From the NCBI GenBank assembly GCA_964494805.1, contig CAZBST010000015.1:1-55219 (forward strand): DNA of 55,219 nt, read 5' to 3'. The DNA is from CAIYOL01 sp964494805 (GTDB taxonomy: Bacteria; Planctomycetota; Phycisphaerae; Sedimentisphaerales; Anaerobacaceae). The position numbers and the translations under genes were made by a program. Below are positions 16,445 through 25,412 of the stretch, in pieces. The notes under the pieces were generated by a model. It saw only the letters and a program-made list of their open reading frames with translations, was not told the DNA's origin and searched no databases. How positions within the stretch are numbered: position 1 is the first letter of the stretch; each line of letters starts with the position of its first letter.

Positions 16445-16861
16445 TTATAAATTTTCATGGATTTTAACGGCAATTCTTTCGATTTTTCCTTTTTCGTATT
16501 TATAGGCCGGCCAGCGGTCAAAGACGCCATCGCCGGAGTTACGAGGAATTATGTGAAAGTGCAAATGCTCGACAAGCTGGCCAGCCGCCCTGCCGTTATT
16601 ACACAATAAATTATAACCATCGGCATCAACTGCACCCGTTACGGCTTTGGCAATTCTGCCGAGCTGTGAACAAACCTTGCCCAAAAGCTCTGCGGGACAA
16701 TCATGCAATTTTTCAAAGTGCTGCTTGGGAATCACCAAGGTGTGGCCGTCACTTATGGGGCCGATATCCAAAAAAGAAAGAACAACATCGTCTTCATAAA
16801 TTTTCGTAACCGGAATCTGTCCTGCCACCATTTTACAAAATACACAACCATTCACACTCAT
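16445..16861 (-). CDS. HIT-family (HinT-like) nucleotide hydrolase
   Basis: 138 residues. The HIT signature EHLHFHIIPR near the C-terminus gives the H-x-H-x-H nucleotide-binding triad. The N-terminal CVFCKMVAGQIPVTKIYEDD is the usual HinT opening, and GHTLVIPKQH is conserved. Family members hydrolyse AMP-linked amines such as adenosine phosphoramidates in the cytoplasm. It follows rplQ by 27 bases and should be co-transcribed. Confidence 0.92.
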   Translation of the reverse strand: MSVNGCVFCKMVAGQIPVTKIYEDDVVLSFLDIGPISDGHTLVIPKQHFEKLHDCPAELLGKVCSQLGRIAKAVTGAVDADGYNLLCNNGRAAGQLVEHLHFHIIPRNSGDGVFDRWPAYKYEKGKIERIAVKIHENL

Positions 16862-16888
16862 TCTATACCTATAATCTAAGATAATGAG

Positions 16889-17422
16889 TTACTGCTGCTT
16901 GCCGGCTTTATCCGCCTCGGTTTTAGCTTCGGCAGCCTCTTTAACTTCGGCCTTTTCTCTTTTAGTCTTTTTACGAGAGGCTTTTTTGGCGGCAGCTTTG
17001 GTTTGTTTTTTTGTGCTCTCGTCCTTACCCACAAACTGCAACAAAACAAGCCGACCATTATCACCCAATCTTCTCAAAGACAGGCGGATAATTCTCGTAT
17101 AACCGCCCGGCCTGTCAAGGTATCTGGGACCAAGCTCGCTGAACAATTTTCCGATTATGGTGCCCTTGCTGACAGCCTTGCCATCTTCATAAGCTATAAT
17201 ATCACGATCGCCAAGCAGCATAATAGCCCGACGCCTGGCAGACAATGTACCTTTCTTAGCCAGTGTAACTAACTTCTCAGCAAAGGACTTTACCTCCTTG
17301 GCCTTTTCGGGTGTTGTTGAAATCGTTTCGTGCTGGATGAGTGAAGCGACCAGATTTCGGCGCATAGCCAAACGATGCTCAGCTGTTCGATTTAACTGAC
17401 GCCCTGCTATTCTATGACGCAT
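16889..17422 (-). CDS. rplQ: Ribosomal protein L17
   Basis: 177 residues; the family is usually about 120. The core starts MRHRIAGRQLNRTAEHRLAM and ends near the RLGDNGRL region. Residues about 130-177 are a Lys/Ala/Glu-rich tail with no fold signature. L17 is a large-subunit protein near the exit tunnel. The gene lies 33 bases after rpoA, the usual place at the end of the alpha operon. Confidence 0.96.
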   Translation of the reverse strand: MRHRIAGRQLNRTAEHRLAMRRNLVASLIQHETISTTPEKAKEVKSFAEKLVTLAKKGTLSARRRAIMLLGDRDIIAYEDGKAVSKGTIIGKLFSELGPRYLDRPGGYTRIIRLSLRRLGDNGRLVLLQFVGKDESTKKQTKAAAKKASRKKTKREKAEVKEAAEAKTEADKAGKQQ

Positions 17423-17455
17423 ACGCTCGAATCCTCTTATCTGTTACTACCATAA

Positions 17456-18460
17456 TTAATCACCTATACCTGTCATTCCCAAAGATAAACCGATATCCGC
17501 CAGTTTTCTTTTGACCTCCCGCAAACTTGTTTTACCGAAGCTGCGAACATTCAGCAAATCAGCTTCCGTCTTTTTCACCAGCTGGCCGACTGTTGCGACC
17601 TTTATTGACTCAAGACAGTTGTTAACCCTCACCGATAACTCCAGTTCCTGAATAGGAATATCCAGCTTTCTGGTTAATTCCTCATTCACTGCTTCTTCCG
17701 ATGCTTCCTCAAGAACGATTTGCTCGGCAACAGTTTCCTCTCCAAGCCCGAAATACTGAACGAAGGGATTGATGTGCTTACGCAATATTTTGGCGGCCTC
17801 TACCAGCGCCATATCCGGAGTAATTGTTCCATTGGTCCAAATTTCCAGAATCAGCTTGTCATAATTGGTTCGCTGGCCGACGCGCGTATCTTCGGTTGTG
17901 TAGCGAACTCTTGTAACCGGCGAATATACCGCATCAATCAATATTCTGCCGAGTTCTTGCTCAAATCTGTCTGCGACGGCGATTCGTTCCGAAGCCGGCA
18001 AATAACCGCGGCCTTTCTCAACTACCATTTCCATTTCAAAATTTACGTCTTCAGTTAAAGTGGCCAACACCGTATCTTTGTTTATCAATTCTATGGCCGG
18101 GTCTGCAACTATATCGGCTGCCGTTACAACTCCGGCTTTGTTGGCCGAAACTTTCATTACCTTCGGACCTTCACCCTGGAGCCGAACAACAAGATTCTTG
18201 ACATTCAAAACTATCTCGGTAACATCCTCCATTACACCCTTTAAGGAGGTAAATTCATGGTCGGCACCAGTCACTTTAATGGATGTTACGGCACTGCCTT
18301 CCAGAGAAGAAAGTAATACGCGTCTTAAACTATTACCGACAGTGGTGCCAAAACCACGTTCGAAAGGCTCGATGAAGAATCGGCCATATTTATCGCTTGA
18401 CACTGCTATATCTCGTTCAACATGAGTCGGCAATTCCAAACCACGCCATGTAACTCGCAT
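17456..18460 (-). CDS. rpoA: RNA polymerase alpha subunit
   Basis: 334 residues from the ATG at 18460, which has GGAGG six bases upstream; a TTG 18 bases earlier is less likely. The N-terminal assembly domain shows FIEPFERGFGTTVGNSLRRVLLSSLEGSAV. The C-terminal domain (about 255-330) has the helix-hairpin-helix part LNVRSFGKTSLREVKRKLADIGLSLGM, which contacts DNA and activators. Standard length and position between rpsD and rplQ. Confidence 0.97.
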   Translation of the reverse strand: MRVTWRGLELPTHVERDIAVSSDKYGRFFIEPFERGFGTTVGNSLRRVLLSSLEGSAVTSIKVTGADHEFTSLKGVMEDVTEIVLNVKNLVVRLQGEGPKVMKVSANKAGVVTAADIVADPAIELINKDTVLATLTEDVNFEMEMVVEKGRGYLPASERIAVADRFEQELGRILIDAVYSPVTRVRYTTEDTRVGQRTNYDKLILEIWTNGTITPDMALVEAAKILRKHINPFVQYFGLGEETVAEQIVLEEASEEAVNEELTRKLDIPIQELELSVRVNNCLESIKVATVGQLVKKTEADLLNVRSFGKTSLREVKRKLADIGLSLGMTGIGD

Positions 18461-18524
18461 ATATACCTCCAATAACAACGTCCATTAACAATTCGTTATT
18501 GACCAGCAAAATCCAACCAAACGG

Positions 18525-19157
18525 CTACCTCGAACAGAACTCCACAATCAACTGTTCCTGAACAGGAATCTGAATATCATCTCTGGTGGGTAGCGCAACA
18601 ATCGTAGCTTCGGGCTTTTCACTATCCACCTGTAACCAACCCTGTGTGGTAAAGTTTGGGTTGCTTTCCAATTGCCCTTTTATCTTCTTTCTGCTTTTTT
18701 CGGAATCCTTGACCGTTATCTTGTCGCCGACTTTCATAGTATAATCACAGATATTGACTTTGCGTCCTTTCACATAAATATGGCCGTGCGTAACAAGCTG
18801 TCTGGCAGCCTTGCGTGACGGCGCAAAATTCAACTTATATAGCACATTATCCAAACGTCTTTCCAACAATTGCAGCAGAATCTCACCGGTATTACCCTTC
18901 ATCCGCTCAGCTTTGTGGAAATACCTCATAAACTGTCGCTCCAGGAGACCATAATACCTTTTGACTTTTTGCTTTTCACGCAACCGAACACCATATTCGC
19001 TTGCTCTGCCTCTGCGCCAACCGTGCATACCGGGACCCAAATTGCGCTGCTTTTTCTCAATCGGGCACTTGGCCGTCTCACACCTGACACCCTTGAGCAT
19101 CAGCTTCATCGCCTCGCGACGGCAATATCTACAAGATGAACCAAGATAACGTCCCAT
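18525..19157 (-). CDS. rpsD: Ribosomal protein S4, zinc-binding (C+) form
   Basis: 210 residues from ATG 19157 (MGRYLGSSCRYCRR) with GGAG upstream. The N-terminal cysteines CRYC...CETAKC form a four-cysteine zinc site, which marks the C+ form of S4. The S4 RNA-binding domain (about 100-160) shows RRLDNVLYKLNFAPSRKAARQLV and HIYVKGRKVNI. It nucleates assembly of the small subunit. Its C-terminus is somewhat longer than in E. coli. Confidence 0.97.
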   Translation of the reverse strand: MGRYLGSSCRYCRREAMKLMLKGVRCETAKCPIEKKQRNLGPGMHGWRRGRASEYGVRLREKQKVKRYYGLLERQFMRYFHKAERMKGNTGEILLQLLERRLDNVLYKLNFAPSRKAARQLVTHGHIYVKGRKVNICDYTMKVGDKITVKDSEKSRKKIKGQLESNPNFTTQGWLQVDSEKPEATIVALPTRDDIQIPVQEQLIVEFCSR

Positions 19158-19207
19158 TTTTATCTCCAAAACACCGGTAACTGGTGATTATTTAGTCGGT
19201 TACCAAT

Positions 19208-19227
19208 TACCATTTAACCAATTATCA
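19208..19227. repeat. Spacer 20-mer shared between rpsD/rpsK and rpoB/rpoC gaps
   Basis: TACCATTTAACCAATTATCA occurs here and at 47883-47902, both inside operon spacers. A related, partly palindromic stretch (TGGTAATTGGTAATTACCAT, then TCACCAGTTACCA) lies in the rplB/rplW gap at 31036-31068. Confidence 0.6.
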
Positions 19228-19230
19228 AAC

Positions 19231-19614
19231 CTATACTCGTCTTCGCTTCGGTGGTCGACAACCATTATGTGGAAGCGGAGTAACATCTTCTATCGAAGCG
19301 ATGCGCAATCCAGCCTGCTGTAGGGCTGAGATGGCAGATTCACGACCCGAACCAGGCCCTTTAACCCTAATTTCAATCTCACGCACACCGTTACGCATAG
19401 CAGTACCTGCGCAGCGCTGCGCAGCCTGTTGCGCAGCAAAAGGGGTGCTCTTGCGCGAGCCCTTGAAGCCGACACAGCCCGCTGAACCCGAGCAAATTGT
19501 ATCACCATCAGGGTCTGTAAATGTAATCAACGTATTGTTGAAAGTCGCCTTTATATACACTATAGCCCTGGCGACATTCTTCTTAACTTTTCGCTTTGCA
19601 GTCGTTGTCGGCAT
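19231..19614 (-). CDS. rpsK: Ribosomal protein S11
   Basis: 127 residues from ATG 19614 (MPTTTAKRKVKKNVARAIVY). The core FNNTLITFTDPDGDTICSGSAG and the C-terminal DVTPLPHNGCRPPKRRRV are diagnostic. It forms the platform of the small subunit next to the mRNA exit. A GAGG site lies about 11 bases upstream. Confidence 0.96.
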   Translation of the reverse strand: MPTTTAKRKVKKNVARAIVYIKATFNNTLITFTDPDGDTICSGSAGCVGFKGSRKSTPFAAQQAAQRCAGTAMRNGVREIEIRVKGPGSGRESAISALQQAGLRIASIEDVTPLPHNGCRPPKRRRV

Positions 19615-19668
19615 TATTAGAAAAATCCTCAAATAACAAAACTATCATTTTCGAGCAGCAAAATTGAA

Positions 19669-20055
19669 CTACGTACGCTGTTCCTTCACACCTTTCTTGC
19701 CCGCCACTGTCTTTCTTGGGCCTTTGCGAGTTCGCGCATTACTCTGAGTGTGCTGGCCCCGAACAGGCAAACCCTTTCTGTGTCGAATACCTCTATAACA
19801 GCTTATATCACGTAATCGAGCGATATTCTGGGAGACCTGCCTGCGAAGCTGGCCTCCTACCGTATAATTATGGTCGATAATCTGAGTTATCCTGCTAAGC
19901 TCGTCTTCACTGAGTTTGCCAGCCTTGGTGCTTCTTTCTATCTTGGCCTCCTTCAAAATCATCTCCGAAGTATGGCGGCCTATACCATGAATATAAGTCA
20001 ACGAAATCCAGATGGATTTATCATTAGGAATATCAACACCTACTATACGGGGCAT
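19669..20055 (-). CDS. rpsM: Ribosomal protein S13
   Basis: 128 residues. MPRIVGVDIPNDKSIWISLTYIHGIG and the basic C-terminal RGIRHRKGLPVRGQHTQSNARTRKG are the family signatures. It sits in the head of the small subunit and contacts the P-site tRNA and bridge B1. Normal position between rpmJ and rpsK. Confidence 0.97.
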   Translation of the reverse strand: MPRIVGVDIPNDKSIWISLTYIHGIGRHTSEMILKEAKIERSTKAGKLSEDELSRITQIIDHNYTVGGQLRRQVSQNIARLRDISCYRGIRHRKGLPVRGQHTQSNARTRKGPRKTVAGKKGVKEQRT

Positions 20056-20092
20056 ATCAGCTCCTTTTCCTTATCCAGCCCATCTATACAAA

Positions 20093-20206
20093 CTAACCCT
20101 GGCGTTGTTTGTGTCTTGGGTTGGGACAAATCACCCGCACAACGCCTTTGCGACGAACAACCTTGCAATTCTCACATATACGCTTTACAGAACTTCTAAC
20201 TTTCAT
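20093..20206 (-). CDS. rpmJ: Ribosomal protein L36
   Basis: A 37-residue gene starting MKVRSSVKRICENCKVVRRK and ending NPRHKQRQG. The C-x2-C ... C-x4-H zinc ribbon (CENC, CPNPRH) marks the zinc-binding form. It lies between infA and rpsM, the usual place. An AAGGT site is about 11 bases upstream. Confidence 0.95.
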   Translation of the reverse strand: MKVRSSVKRICENCKVVRRKGVVRVICPNPRHKQRQG

Positions 20207-20278
20207 TTTTACAATCTACCTTCGTACACTATATCTCATTCAGGACGCACTTCTGAGTTCCAGCTTTGCGGGGTCCCT

Positions 20279-20494
20279 TCAATTTCGCAGAACTATTCGG
20301 CCTCTATTCAAATCATACGGTGACATTTCAACTACAACGGAATCACCCGGCAAAATCCGAATAAAATGCATCCGCATTTTACCCGAAACATGTGCCAAAA
20401 TCTTGTGGCCGTTTTCCAATTCCACATTAAACATTGCATTCGGCAACGCATCAATCACCGTGGCCTGCAATCTTATTGTGCCCTTGTCTGCCAT
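20279..20494 (-). CDS. infA: Translation initiation factor IF-1
   Basis: 71 residues, one OB-fold. The conserved FNVELENGHKILAHVSGKMRMHFIRILPGD is present and the C-terminus ends SPYDLNRGRIVLRN. It blocks the A site during initiation. The gene lies between map and rpmJ as in many bacteria. Confidence 0.96.
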   Translation of the reverse strand: MADKGTIRLQATVIDALPNAMFNVELENGHKILAHVSGKMRMHFIRILPGDSVVVEMSPYDLNRGRIVLRN

Positions 20495-20537
20495 TTCAAG
20501 TTTCCACAGCTTTTCGCTTCGAGTTTTTCTGCTTTTG

Positions 20538-21317
20538 CTACTTTACAGTCAGCACTTCACAACCATTTTTCACTATTGCAATCGTATGCTCAAAATGAGC
20601 TGAGCATTTTCCATCCTTTGTTACCACTACCCATCCGTTTCTCAGTGTTCGCACATCACTGGTGCCGGCATTAATCATCGGCTCTACCGCCAGGACCATA
20701 CCTTCGGTAAGAATAATATCACATCTGAGCAGCTCATCGCTGACAAAATTGGGTACCCTAGGTTCTTCGTGCATCTTCTTACCAATGCCGTGTCCAACAA
20801 ATTCCTTTACTACTGAAAAGCCGGCTAATTCAGCATAATCCTGCATTTCAGCGGCTATCCGGCTCCATTTGACACCCGGTTTCGCTCGAGCTATCGCAAT
20901 ATCGAGAACATTCTTAGTAACATCTATAAGTTTGCGTTTATCCTCAGAAATCTCACCGATAGCAAGCGTAACAGCAGCATCTCCACAATAGCCGTCCAGC
21001 TTGGCACCAAAATCAATGCTGAGGATATCACCATTCTTAAGCACAACAGCCTCAGAAGGAATTCCATGGACAACCTGCTCATTTATCGAGACGCAAATGC
21101 AGGCTGGAAACGGAACGTGAGCATAAGGACTGCGTACGCCCTTGAACAAAGCCACTGCCCCGGCTTCAGCTGTAATTTGCGAAGCTACGCTGTCCAACCA
21201 GCCGGTAGTTACTCCCGGTTCTGCAAGCTCTTTTAATTTTGAAAGAACATCGGCTACAATAGCACCTGCTTTACGAATCAACTCAATTTCTCTTCGGCTG
21301 CGAAGCGTTATAGCCAT
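20538..21317 (-). CDS. map: Methionine aminopeptidase type I
   Basis: 259 residues. It removes the N-terminal Met from new proteins. Metal ligands are seen in the expected motifs: LSIDFGAKLDGYCGDAAVT (two Asp), GHGIGKKMHEEP (His), EGMVLAVEPM (Glu) and SAHFEHTIAI (Glu). It begins immediately after the adk stop with no gap, so translation is probably coupled. Confidence 0.97.
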   Translation of the reverse strand: MAITLRSRREIELIRKAGAIVADVLSKLKELAEPGVTTGWLDSVASQITAEAGAVALFKGVRSPYAHVPFPACICVSINEQVVHGIPSEAVVLKNGDILSIDFGAKLDGYCGDAAVTLAIGEISEDKRKLIDVTKNVLDIAIARAKPGVKWSRIAAEMQDYAELAGFSVVKEFVGHGIGKKMHEEPRVPNFVSDELLRCDIILTEGMVLAVEPMINAGTSDVRTLRNGWVVVTKDGKCSAHFEHTIAIVKNGCEVLTVK

Positions 21318-21980
21318 TTAATCTCTTCGCTCTTTGGCGAAAGTATCCAAATTCTCGAACAATAAAGCAGTAACATCATCGGCATCTTTATTGGCATCTA
21401 TATCATAAACAGTATTGTTCTTCCTATAGTAATCTACCACCGGTTCTGTCTGCTGATGATACGTCTTAAGCCGATTTGCAACCACCTCAAGACTGTCATC
21501 AGGTCTCTGAATGAGCTTGGCACCATCGTTATCACATATTCCTTCGACCTTCGGCCTCAGGTTTTCGATGTGATAAACCGCACCACACTGAGGACAGCTT
21601 CTTCTGCCGGTCATTCGCTCAGCTACTATCTGGTCGTCCACCTTTAAATTCAAAACAGCATCTATTCTTTTGCCGTTACAAGCCAGCGATTTGTCAAGCC
21701 GCTCGGCCTGATTAATGGTTCTCGGAAAACCATCCAGCACAAAGCCTCTCTTTGATGTCTTTTTAATTGCACCAGCCATCATTTCAACTATTACCTCATC
21801 CGGCACAAGCTCACCCGAATCCATATACTTCTGGGCTTTTCTGCCCAATTCGCTTCCTGCAGCTCTTTCCTGCCGTAATATGTCTCCACTGGACAGATGG
21901 GTCAGGCCGTATTTTTTAACAATGCGCTTGCACTGCGTTCCTTTGCCTGCTCCCGGAGCGCCCAACAAAACTATCCTCAC
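21318..21980 (-). CDS. adk: Adenylate kinase
   Basis: 220 residues, long-lid form. The P-loop GAPGAGKGTQ is at about 7-16, FVLDGFPRT gives the AMP site, and the lid CPQCGAVYHI...GICDNDGAKL is a metal-binding C-x2-C ... C-x2-D lid. It balances ATP, ADP and AMP. The GTG start overlaps the secY stop by four bases (GTGA). Confidence 0.97.
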   Translation of the reverse strand: MRIVLLGAPGAGKGTQCKRIVKKYGLTHLSSGDILRQERAAGSELGRKAQKYMDSGELVPDEVIVEMMAGAIKKTSKRGFVLDGFPRTINQAERLDKSLACNGKRIDAVLNLKVDDQIVAERMTGRRSCPQCGAVYHIENLRPKVEGICDNDGAKLIQRPDDSLEVVANRLKTYHQQTEPVVDYYRKNNTVYDIDANKDADDVTALLFENLDTFAKERRD

Positions 21981-23332
21981 GCATAGGCTCCTTTAATTCT
22001 GCCGGTTTCACTAAAACCATCGTAGCTGCGCATCAGGAGGTTGGCCTCGATTTTCTGAACCATATCCAGCGAGACGCTGATAACTATCAATAAGCCGGTG
22101 CCGCCCAGGAAAGATGCTATTCTCCAATCAACTCCTAATAACATTGTAACCACCGACGGCACAACAGCAATTATGGCCAAGAATGCAGCTCCAAAATAAG
22201 TGATTCTGAGCATTACCTTTTCCAAATAGTCAGCGGTTCTGCGTCCCGGACGAAGTCCTGGGACGAAGCTACCTGAATCCCGCAAATTTTTGGCCATTTC
22301 CTTCGGCTGAAACTGTATTGTGGTCCAAAAGTAAGCGAATAAAAATATCAATAACATATACAAAACATTATAGGTATAAGCACCAGGCCCCAAAGCATTC
22401 TGCAAACTCTGAAGAAATACCGAAGCCGGGAACCTGCTTGCCAAGTGGCCGACAATCACCGGTGGGAACATCATAAAACTCGATGCAAAAATTATCGGCA
22501 TCACTCCGCCGTGATTGACCCTAAGCGGCAGATAACTCTTGCCGCCAACAGTCATCCGACGACCACGTATCTGCCTTGCCTGCTGAATAGGTATCCGGCG
22601 CTGGCCCTGAGTTATTAGTATGGCCCCTGCAACAACGAACACAAACGCTGCAACCAGGAACAATACCTTTGCCGGACCTATGGTTCCGGGCGGCGCACCG
22701 ACGCTGAAGTCAACATTCTGCCAAAGCTTCTGGATTGCCCAAGGCATCCTGGAAATAATACCAGCCATAATTATCAAACTGATACCATTGCCTATGCCGT
22801 ATTCGTCTATCTGCTCGCCGAGCCACATCAGGAAGATGGTACCAGCCGTCATACTAACAATGCCCATTATCATAGCCTGGGTGTACATACCAGGATAAAT
22901 ATAAGCCCCCATCCCAAACATTCTCATATACATTATCGCCTGAAAAATACATACTGGCACCGTCAGGTAACGTGTGTACTCCTGTATCTTTTTATAGCCG
23001 GTTTGGCCCTCCTGGCGTAACTTTTTCAAGGCTGGAACGACCTCGGCCAGCAGCATAAGGAAAATCGAGGCCATAATATAGGGCATAATTCCTAGACCGA
23101 ACAAGCTACTATGGCTCAAGGTCCCACCTGTGAACATTTGGAGGTACTCAGCAGCTCTACCTAAAGGGCTATTTGTGTCCCTTGTATTGACAGCGGCTTC
23201 TAATTTCGACTGGTCAAAACATGGCGTAGGGATATGAAAACCAATCCTATATATAATCAGCAACGCCAAAGTAAAAAGAATCTTGTTGCGCAAGTCTGGG
23301 ATTCTAAATATGTTAAATACTGCTCCAAGCAT
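21977..23332 (-). CDS. secY: Preprotein translocase subunit SecY
   Basis: 451 residues with about ten transmembrane helices. Conserved parts include FRIPDLRNKILFTLALLIIYRIG at the N-terminus, GNGISLIIMAGI, and FAYFWTTIQFQPKEMAKNLRDSGSF, then PGLRPG, near the cytoplasmic loop. It is the channel of the Sec system and works with SecE (54694-55080). The first periplasmic loop is slightly long (AAVNTRDTNSPLGRAAEYLQ). Confidence 0.97.
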   Translation of the reverse strand: MLGAVFNIFRIPDLRNKILFTLALLIIYRIGFHIPTPCFDQSKLEAAVNTRDTNSPLGRAAEYLQMFTGGTLSHSSLFGLGIMPYIMASIFLMLLAEVVPALKKLRQEGQTGYKKIQEYTRYLTVPVCIFQAIMYMRMFGMGAYIYPGMYTQAMIMGIVSMTAGTIFLMWLGEQIDEYGIGNGISLIIMAGIISRMPWAIQKLWQNVDFSVGAPPGTIGPAKVLFLVAAFVFVVAGAILITQGQRRIPIQQARQIRGRRMTVGGKSYLPLRVNHGGVMPIIFASSFMMFPPVIVGHLASRFPASVFLQSLQNALGPGAYTYNVLYMLLIFLFAYFWTTIQFQPKEMAKNLRDSGSFVPGLRPGRRTADYLEKVMLRITYFGAAFLAIIAVVPSVVTMLLGVDWRIASFLGGTGLLIVISVSLDMVQKIEANLLMRSYDGFSETGRIKGAYA

Positions 23333-23380
23333 TTTTATATTCGCCTTCTAATCTCTCGCTCTCATAATAATTACAGTCAG

Positions 23381-23827
23381 TTACTCTATTATTTTCGCTG
23401 TGCCGCCGCAAGCCTCAATCTTTTGCTCTGCGGTCCTGCTGAATTTATGAGCTGTTACCAACAATTTTTTTGTCAGCTCACCATCGCCAAGAATCTTGAC
23501 CTTATTTTTAAGGCTGTCAATCAGTCCGGCACTGGATAACTGCTCCACACCAACGGTGGCACCCTCGTCAAACCTCTCCAATTGCGACACATTAACAATT
23601 TTGTATCGCGTTTCGAATTTGAAATTGCTAAAGCCGCGTTTGGGCAATCGCCTAAACAAGGGCATCTGCCCACCCTCAAAAAGCGATACGGAAAAGGCCC
23701 CGGCTCTGCTGCCGCTGCCTTTGTGGCCTCGGCCACAGGTTTTGCCACGGCCCGTACCAGTGCCTCTGCCGACACGCTTACGAGCTTTATGTTTACCTGC
23801 GACAGAAGTTATTTCAAAATTCAACAT
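23381..23827 (-). CDS. rplO: Ribosomal protein L15
   Basis: 148 residues from ATG 23827 (MLNFEITSVAGKHKARKR); earlier in-frame GTG/ATG codons overlap the end of rpsE and are less likely. VGRGTGTGRGKTCGRGHKG and the FEGGQMPLFRRLPKRGF motif are typical. It follows rpsE by only eight bases, which leaves no room for the rpmD (L30) gene normally found here. Confidence 0.95.
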   Translation of the reverse strand: MLNFEITSVAGKHKARKRVGRGTGTGRGKTCGRGHKGSGSRAGAFSVSLFEGGQMPLFRRLPKRGFSNFKFETRYKIVNVSQLERFDEGATVGVEQLSSAGLIDSLKNKVKILGDGELTKKLLVTAHKFSRTAEQKIEACGGTAKIIE

Positions 23828-23835
23828 TTGAACCA

Positions 23836-24420
23836 TCACCACCTTTTTACAGCTTCAACTTCTACACCACGAAGATATTCAATCACTTCTTTACTGCGCA
23901 ACTTCAACAATGCACTTAACGTAGCTTTGACAACATTTTTAGCAGAGGTACTTCCATAAACTTTTGTAAGCACATCCTGCACGCCGGACAATTCAAGAAC
24001 TGCTCTCGCACTTGAGCCAGCGATGACCCCTGTGCCAGGGCTGGCTGGAACCAGTATTATCTTTGTCGCTCCGTACTTGCCGCAGACCTGGTACGGAATC
24101 GTCCGCTCGAAAAGGGTTATTTTGTGCAAAGATTTCTTGGCATCTTTTATGCCTTTCTCAACGGCTAATGGGACTTCATTGGCCTTGCCATAACCGATGC
24201 CCACCGTGCCTGCGCGGTCACCAACTACAACCAGCGCCGCAAAGCTGAACCGTCTGCCTCCCTTGACCACTTTGGCACAGCGAAATATTTTCACGACCGT
24301 ATCCTCCAACGGTTGTTCTTCCTGAGCAGAGGGTTTGACCTCGGTAGAAGGCCGCACCAAAGGTGCGACACTCTTCTCCGGGGTCTCGCTTTCAACAGGA
24401 TTAGCCGATTCTGCTGTCAA
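23836..24420 (-). CDS. rpsE: Ribosomal protein S5
   Basis: 194 residues. It starts at a TTG with GGAG seven bases upstream; no ATG lies near the N-terminus. Residues 1-38 are an acidic, proline-rich extension not found in most S5. From LEDTVVKIFRCAKVVKGGRRFSF on it is standard S5, including GKANEVPLAVEKGI and PASPGTGVIAGSSARAVLE. S5 sits at the mRNA entry and affects decoding accuracy. Confidence 0.95.
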   Translation of the reverse strand: MTAESANPVESETPEKSVAPLVRPSTEVKPSAQEEQPLEDTVVKIFRCAKVVKGGRRFSFAALVVVGDRAGTVGIGYGKANEVPLAVEKGIKDAKKSLHKITLFERTIPYQVCGKYGATKIILVPASPGTGVIAGSSARAVLELSGVQDVLTKVYGSTSAKNVVKATLSALLKLRSKEVIEYLRGVEVEAVKRW

Positions 24421-24448
24421 TTTTCTTCTCCAAACCTAACTCTGTTTT

Positions 24449-24814
24449 TTAAAAAACCAACCCGCCTTTTCTTGCCGCCTCGGCAAGAGCTTTGACTCTG
24501 CCATGATATTTATAGCGGTTTCTATCAAAGCAAACACACTTAATGCCTACGCTCAACGCCTGCTTTGCGAGCGCTTCACCTACAATTTGAGCAGCTTTTT
24601 TGTCACCACCGTGGGGCAATTGGTCCCGCAGGACTTTTGTTCTTGTGCTTGCAGAAACAAGTGTCGCTCCTGCAACATCATCCGTAATCTGGGTGTAAAT
24701 ATGTCTGTTTGAGCGAAACACCGACAGCCGCGGCCTGTCCGGGGTTCCAAAGACCTTTTTTCGCACGTGAGATTTACGTCTCAAGGCCGCTTTTTTTGTC
24801 CTGTCAATTCCCAT
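24449..24814 (-). CDS. rplR: Ribosomal protein L18
   Basis: 121 residues from ATG 24814 (MGIDRTKKAALRRKSHVRKK). RPRLSVFRSNRHIYTQITDD and CFDRNRYKYHGRVKALAEAARKGGLVF are the family signatures. It binds 5S rRNA together with L5. Gap of 16 bases from rplF. Confidence 0.96.
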   Translation of the reverse strand: MGIDRTKKAALRRKSHVRKKVFGTPDRPRLSVFRSNRHIYTQITDDVAGATLVSASTRTKVLRDQLPHGGDKKAAQIVGEALAKQALSVGIKCVCFDRNRYKYHGRVKALAEAARKGGLVF

Positions 24815-24830
24815 AAAAACCAAATCCTAA

Positions 24831-25412
24831 TTACACCGTTCCTGTAGCAAACGCTTTGCCGACTTTGCGTTTTACGTATTCGTCGGCATAACGGATACCT
24901 TTGCCCTTATAGGGTTCCGGCGGCTTTACTTTTCTTATATCCGCAGCAAACTGTCCCACCAGTTTCTTGTCCGCTCCCAAAAGTGTAAACCTGGCGGGAA
25001 CTTCATCGCCTTTGGTCGCACCAGTCTCAATGTTCACCTTTATACCCTTTGGTATTGGCTTTTCTACCGGATGGCAAAAGCCAATTTGCAAAATCAGCTT
25101 GCCACCTTGTTCCTTGACACTATAACCGGTGCCGTACATCTGCATCTTCTTTTCAAAACCTTTGCTGACACCGGTTACCATATTGACAATCAAGGCACGT
25201 ATTGTGCCGTGCAGCTGCCTGTTCTGGCGTACTTCAAGATGGTCATTTTCAACCAGCGCTGTTCCCGCAGAACTGTCAATTTTTATTTTTATCTGCGGGG
25301 GACAGTTCAACCGCAAACTGCCGAGCGGCCCTGAAACCTCGATACACAGGCCTTTTTGCTCAACCTTTACCCCTTTAGGAATAATAACTGGTTTTTTTCC
25401 AATACGACTCAT
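24831..25412 (-). CDS. rplF: Ribosomal protein L6
   Basis: 193 residues from ATG 25412 (MSRIGKKPVIIPKGVKVEQ), which overlaps the rpsH stop by one base (TAATG). The C-terminal PPEPYKGKGIRYADEYVKRKVGKA is diagnostic. L6 lies near the factor-binding site of the large subunit. Confidence 0.97.
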   Translation of the reverse strand: MSRIGKKPVIIPKGVKVEQKGLCIEVSGPLGSLRLNCPPQIKIKIDSSAGTALVENDHLEVRQNRQLHGTIRALIVNMVTGVSKGFEKKMQMYGTGYSVKEQGGKLILQIGFCHPVEKPIPKGIKVNIETGATKGDEVPARFTLLGADKKLVGQFAADIRKVKPPEPYKGKGIRYADEYVKRKVGKAFATGTV

